This document shows positions 59,217 to 64,000 of a DNA stretch of 64,000 nt, piece by piece. Numbering within the stretch: position 1 is the first letter of the stretch; each line of letters opens with the position of its first letter. The position numbers and the translations under genes were made by a program. The notes under the pieces are model-generated. The model was not told the DNA's origin. It did no database searches and saw only the letters and a program-made list of their open reading frames with translations. This DNA is from Eretmocerus hayati (Eukaryota; Arthropoda; Insecta; Hymenoptera; Aphelinidae), in the NCBI GenBank assembly GCA_029851415.1, contig CM056742.1, positions 110,796,246-110,860,245 on the forward strand, in the 5' to 3' direction.

Positions 59217-60864
59217 GGGTGGGCCGAAAACCACTTTTTTCGATATCGATACGCTTGGGGTCGGAAAAGTTGGGTTTTAACTAGTACATCAGGAAATTTT
59301 TTTGCTGAGCGCTGAGAAACCACATCTTCAGTTGCAGCAAGAGCCGTGAAGGTTTCTTTCAAATTAACACAGGTTTAAATGGGAAAGTACCTTTTTTGCT
59401 CATTTTTCTCTCACTATTTAGTACGTATTTTTGACGCATCTTGACATTTCTCGATGTACCTCAGCTCATTTTGAAGCTTGTTCCAAACACTTCAAAATGA
59501 GCTGAAGTACGTTTAATTTCGTGTCATTGAAGCCGAGCTATCTGAATTTTTCTAAAAGTTGAGTTTTAACGAAAAAAACGGGAAATTGCGATTTTGACCT
59601 AGTAAACCTTGCTGAACGATCGAAGCTCCGACTGATTGGACAGCACATGGAGTATCATGTTCGAAAGTTCCCTCGGATCGTCTGCCATAGACCTCTCAGG
59701 CTGTATCTGATATCATAACAACCCCTCCTCTTTTCTCATACGGGCTTCGTCGTAGCACCTCCTCCGCTAGTTCGGCGCGCCACCACTAGGTGGATGCCGG
59801 TCTTCAGTGAACCGCTACTGAAACTGATAACGGAGGCATTTCCTGAAGTTTATGATGAGGAAAATAGAGAAAACTATATATTATCAACGCTACGATCTAG
59901 GCATTCGTTGCCGAAGTTCCATTCGAAGAAAGATTTCAATGCTCTGTGAGATGATTCCAAAATCTATTGAAAGTATGGAATATCTTTCAAAGAGGTAGGG
60001 GAACAATCGAAAATACAACATGAAAATGGAATCAAGATAATTATAAGATGAAAGAATCAGAAAAGACAAGAAAATGGAAATTAGAGAATTACAAAATGAA
60101 TCAGAAGATACAAAATCCAGAAAGAAAAATGAAAAATAGAAAAGAAACAAAAAAACGTAACTCTGCCATTGTCGATCTCAAGTCCGTACGAGAGAAGAGG
60201 AGGGGTTGTTATGGTGATAGATACCGTCTGAGAGGTCTGTGGCAGACGATCAAGTTCCACATAGAACTAGCTTCTGCTTCCCGAGTCCGCGAAAACCATG
60301 CTCTGGCTATCAGTCCTGGGACTCGATCATCCCAATACTATTGTTGGATTTCTTGGGCGGACTTAGTGCATGTGACCTCAATTGTGTTTGTGAGTGAGAA
60401 TACAGAGTAAACTCTCAAATATCACACTTGATGTGCTGTCCAATCAGTCGGAGCTTCGATCGTTCAGCAAGGTTCACAAGGTCAAGATCGCAATTTTCCG
60501 TTTATTTCGTTAAAACTCAACTTTTAGGAAAATTCAGATTGCTCGGCTTCAATGATACGAAATTGAACGTCCTTGAGCTCATTTTGAAGTGTATGGAACA
60601 AGCTTTGGAATGAGCTGAAGTACGTCGAGAAATGTCAAGATGCGTCAGAAATACGTTCTAGATAATGAAGAAGAAATGAACAAAAAAGGTACTCTTCCAT
60701 TTAAACCTGTGCTGATTCGGAAAAAACCTTCACGGCTCTTGCTGCAACTGAAGATGTGGTTTCTCAGCGCTCAACGAAAAAATTTACACATGTAGTAGTT
60801 GAAACCCAACTATTCCGACCCCAAGCGTATCGATATCGAAAAAAAGTGGTTTTTCGGCCCACCG
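59217..60864. mobile_element. 1.65-kb TIR element with TA duplication
   Basis: Long inverted repeats: the left end gggtgggccgaaaaccac matches the complement of the right end (cggtgggccgaaaaaccac), and pairing continues with gaps over several hundred bases (59217 to about 59755 with about 60178 to 60864). TA sits directly outside both ends (59215-59216 and 60865-60866). The middle ~420 bp is unpaired. No transposase frame is recognised. TA duplication is typical of Tc1/mariner-like elements, but the superfamily is not proven. Confidence 0.8.
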
Positions 60865-60866
60865 TA

Positions 60867-61110
60867 ATAGATAGGTATACTCGTGATGCTAGTCTCAAGT
60901 TATGGATTTCTCCTCGTCCGTTGGCGAATTAGATATAATGAGTGACTCCACTAAACTCGATACAAACGGAATTCATCGCCAAAGTCTTGTCAACTCTCTC
61001 GAAAATTCCGACGTTCCGGATGCGTAAAGTGCACTCCTCATCAGGGAAAACTGAGCAACAAAAAGTAATTCTTTCATAAGCTATGATCACAATTACAATC
61101 TTCTGACAAC
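60867..61110. other. Unrecognised spacer
   Basis: Short interval between two TIR elements; no gene or repeat seen. Confidence 0.4.
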
Positions 61111-61451
61111 ATACTTGGTAATGGTAACACTAATCATCTATACATGTAATGCAAAGAATGCTTACCAAGGAGAATTATTGAATTACTGAAAAATGCATAC
61201 ACAATAGTTTTACCTATGATGTCTACCATGTAAGTTCGATTTTCGTTTCATTTTTATGACTATTTCATAGCAGTCGAGGCCCTGTATATTAGTCTGTTCT
61301 TGTTTCTTTCTTGCCTCTATTTCCAATGAATGAACTATGCCTTCCGTTAGAAGCTACCATCACGGCCTAACAAATCACGACGCATAATTCTCCTTGGTAA
61401 GCATCTTTTGCATCACATGTATAGATGATTAGTGTTACCATCACCAAGTAT
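61111..61451. mobile_element. 341-bp MITE
   Basis: Arms of 67 bp at 61111-61177 and 61385-61451 are reverse complements with about four mismatches (starting atacttggtaatggtaac). A TA just inside the ends could be a Tc1/mariner-type duplication. The interior is non-coding. It abuts the presumed LTR of the second BEL/Pao element or lies within it. Confidence 0.75.
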
Positions 61452-61852
61452 TGTTTGAGTTTTCTTTAAATTCCTGCGTTCAAGTGCTCCCGGAGAGACG
61501 CATTCTTCCTTCGCTTCAGTCTCTCTCCCCCCACCACGCTCAACTCAGCTCGCTCGCGTTCAGCTTCGAGTCTCGTGTCTGCCGCTCTCTCTCTCTCTCG
61601 CTGCAGCCGTCGTCCGCTCCACTTCTAAGCGTGTACGAGCAGTATATCATTTTTCTCCACGTGCTAAAGTGCTCCGTTTTTTCATCGCGTCTTCAGCAAG
61701 CCGCGGCTTCCGTCCTCGCCGACCCGCCAGTGTATCGATAGTTTTTCTTGAGTCAATTGGAGTGTACATAATTTGACTCACGCGAGTGATTATTTCTGCA
61801 CATGCTCCCCGTTCCCAGCGCTCACTTCGAGCCGATAGCTTTATCGGAAACA
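61452..61852 (+). repeat. 5' LTR of second BEL/Pao element (left limit uncertain)
   Basis: The right limit is firm: the sequence ends ggaaaca at 61852 and is followed after one base by a tRNA-Tyr primer site, the arrangement of the first BEL element. The left limit is a guess at tgtttgagttttc, directly after the MITE; the true LTR could start further left and contain the MITE. The region is TC-rich around 61,590. The other LTR lies outside the window. Confidence 0.55.
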
Positions 61853-61853
61853 T

Positions 61854-61872
61854 TGGTCCTTCGAGCCGGATT
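61854..61872 (+). promoter_or_regulatory. Primer-binding site, tRNA-Tyr
   Basis: tggtccttcgagccggatt is, as I recall the tRNA, a perfect complement of the 3' end of insect tRNA-Tyr with CCA, one base after the LTR end. Confidence 0.8.
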
Positions 61873-62793
61873 GAACGGGAGTGCAGTGACTTTATGTGCA
61901 GTGCATTGGTGCGTGCGTCTGACGAAGCGGAAGACTTTTAGCGTGCTTGCCGTGATAAAAACGGCACGAGTGGCAGCAAGTAGCAGCGATCATCTTCTTC
62001 GTTAAAAATAAGCGAGGCTTGCATCGCAGAAATTGAGGAAGCGTCGACGATCAAATCGTCGATATTGGCAGTGAGCATCGAGGCGCACTTACAGCCGAGC
62101 TTGGAGAGCACGTGGCCGTCGGAGCAAGAGGAGAAGAACGCGACGCCTCGCCATTTTTCCTCGAGTCGCAAAGATTCGCCGCCATCTTGGGCAAGCCGGC
62201 CAAATTGGAGCATCTTCTCTCCACGTGGCTCTCGTTCTCTCCGCTTGCTGAGGTAGTGCTGCTGCATTCTTCTACGGCAAAACTCAACATTGGGTAACGT
62301 TGTACCGTTCCGTACAGTATTTCTCGTGCTAACCTGTATCGAACACTCATCTTGTTGAGCTCAAATATAGGGCATTATCTTGAGCTACGAGAACTTTCGT
62401 TCCCTCAAAAAACATATCGTCACGTGACATCGCCGTGCATATTTCTCGCGCAAGGTCAGCTTGACCACGCGGTTTTCGAGTTAGGAAACGCGCGCGTGTA
62501 CGCACTTCTCTTACAGAAGTGAAAGTATATGGAGCTTTCCATGCTTACGTGACACATCACTCATCGGTAGCTTACTGTGTTTTACAAACGCGAGAGTGTT
62601 CAATCTTCATTTAGTACGTCAGTCTTCGTACTTTCAAGGCTCATATCTAGTCGCCTCTCGACAGATTGATTCCCCAGCTTTAGGAATAAATCGGAGCCTG
62701 CTAGAACGCGATATATTGCGTATTCCACACTAATTCAATTTAGACTTGAATTGATTTCTTTTTGATCGTGATTAGTTTTCTTAGACAACCAAA
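61873..62793 (+). other. Leader of second BEL/Pao element
   Basis: About 920 bp between primer site and gag. Short frames on both strands have no recognisable domain. The sequence is GC-richer around 61,990-62,280. It is presumably untranslated leader with packaging functions. Confidence 0.55.
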
Positions 62794-64000
62794 ATGGTTA
62801 AATTCGTAGAGCTTATCCTGGATGCAAATAGCCAGTCATCACGCATCACTCATTTTATTGAGAATACTCTCAAACAAGAGAAAGAATCTGAGCGAAAACC
62901 AACTCGAGCAGATTATGTGCGTCGCTCGGAATTACGAGAGTCTTATTGGAAAAATTTCTATACTATAGATCGTTCCATTGCTTGCTGCAAAGAAGCTGCC
63001 TCTAACGTCTACACCACAGATGATGTGTTCGGCATGACTGAGACTGCATACTTAGATGCGGCGTCACAAAATCAGGAATTCATCGATAAGCTGACGGTGA
63101 ATACTACGGCCGGAACCTCCAGTGCGCCCGCAGTTGCGTCGTCCACTGATCACAAGGTCGTGCAGTTCCTGCAGTTGCCACACGCTCTCACGTATTGCGA
63201 GCAATTCAAATCCTCATCTCCAACTGCACGCAGAGAGAAAGTAGTAGAACTTCACTTGTGTGTAAATTGTACAAAAAATAAACATACCGACGGGTCTTGC
63301 CCCTCAAGAAGTCGTTGTTTGGCTTGCTAGCAAGAACATTACACAATGTTACACAAAGCTTTTCCTCCTACAAATGCAGCTTGCTTAGCTTCCTTCGCAG
63401 GAGATTCAACTTTCAAGGCTAGTTCGCAAAGATCGGTTTTACTCGCAACTGCGAGGCTGAAAATTGTAGCGCCCAATGGTAAAAGCAAGATCGTTCGTGC
63501 GCTGCTTGATCCTGGTTCGGACTCCTCTTTAGTAGCAAAAGGGATTTCAGAATCGCTCTCCTCAGAAAACATTTCTGTCGATGTAGCTATTTCTGGAGTG
63601 CAGAATACCCACTCTGGCACTTCTCCTGCAGAAGTGAACTTTCATATTCAAGCAATCGACAGCACAAAATTTTCTTTGCCCGTAACTGCGTACGTGCTTC
63701 CTTCTATAGCCTCAGCAGTCCCTCAGAAACCTGTTCCAATCCAGCAATGGCCGCATTAGGCTGGTTTGAAGTTTTCTGATCCCAACTTCAGCAAACCCGG
63801 ACCGATTGACGTCTTACTGGGAGCTGATGTTTGTGGCCACTTATTTTTGGACGAGAGCCGGAAAGGTGATCTCAATGAACCATGCGCTCGCTTGACTCCT
63901 TTTGGCTGGGTTTTGATGGGTTGCGCAGAGCTCCAGACGAGCCATAGTTTTCATCAGATATCGAGCTTCCATGCTTGTTCTTCTTTTTCCTACGAAAGAT
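62794..64000 (+). pseudogene. BEL/Pao Gag-protease polyprotein, 5' part, two in-frame stops
   Basis: The ATG at 62794 opens a Gag N-terminus with a helical region (RSELRESYWKNFYTIDRSI). It jumps within ~130 residues to the zinc-knuckle region CVNCTKNKHTDGSC, so the middle of Gag, usually some 200 residues, appears deleted. A TAG at 63328-63330 falls inside the second Cys/His motif. The same frame then codes a BEL-type aspartic protease (VRALLDPGSDSSLV near 63,500), has a second TAG at 63757-63759, and continues with VLLGADVCG and TPFGWVLMG to the window end. Both stops are in the otherwise continuous frame. The rest of Pol lies beyond the window. Confidence 0.82.

Noticed and set aside
63328..63330. 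Programmed TAG readthrough between Gag and protease
   Set aside because: The stop lies inside the second Cys/His motif rather than at a domain boundary, and a second TAG follows in the same frame; decay is simpler.

Overview
The window looks like heterochromatic, transposon-packed DNA from an insect. The evidence is the company of elements: BEL/Pao retrotransposons primed by tRNA-Tyr, an R1-clade LINE, CR1-like LINEs, an errantivirus-like Ty3 element with an env-type gene, a piggyBac-like non-autonomous element and a CACTA/TNP2-like transposase. The order cannot be fixed from the sequence alone. I found no convincing host gene, rRNA, tRNA or CRISPR array.

Positions 1-4229 hold a degenerate ~10-bp tandem repeat and unrecognised DNA. 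Positions 4235-23839 are one BEL/Pao element: its two LTRs (4235-4696 and 22877-23839) are flanked by the same 5-bp duplication, accat. It has swollen to 19.6 kb by nested insertions and has lost its own gag-protease-RT. Inside it, left to right, are a CR1-like LINE (about 5205-9890, +), a second CR1-like 3' fragment (9935-10730, +), and four R1-clade copies, all on the minus strand and all joined at (TC)n/(GA)n microsatellites (10735-18730; the third is essentially full length). A third CR1-like LINE (18826-20565, +) then runs in frame into the BEL integrase, and a 1.1-kb piggyBac-like element sits in that integrase at TTAA. The 3' LTR itself carries a 459-bp insertion.

Positions 23840-28470 contain flanking tandem-like repeats, a 552-bp perfectly centred foldback (24246-24797), and a broken CACTA/TNP2-like transposase with a 5'-UTR intron and a cluster of GACGTC sites upstream. 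Positions 28470-54500 are a decayed Ty3/errantivirus-like element (gag zinc knuckle, protease, RT, integrase C-terminus, env-like gene). Its protease and RT portions are separated by about 21 kb of tandem array (29478-50690): monomers of ~248 bp, a higher-order period of 5214 bp (21 monomers), and visible unequal-exchange junctions. This satellite inside a retrotransposon is the most striking structure in the window.

Positions 54554-56317 are a 1.76-kb foldback with a CTCT target duplication. A ~100-bp tandem repeat (58731-59170), a 1.65-kb TIR element with TA duplication (59217-60864) and a 341-bp MITE (61111-61451) follow. From about 61452 to the window end is the 5' part of a second, different BEL/Pao element with a tRNA-Tyr primer site and a gag-protease frame broken by two stop codons.
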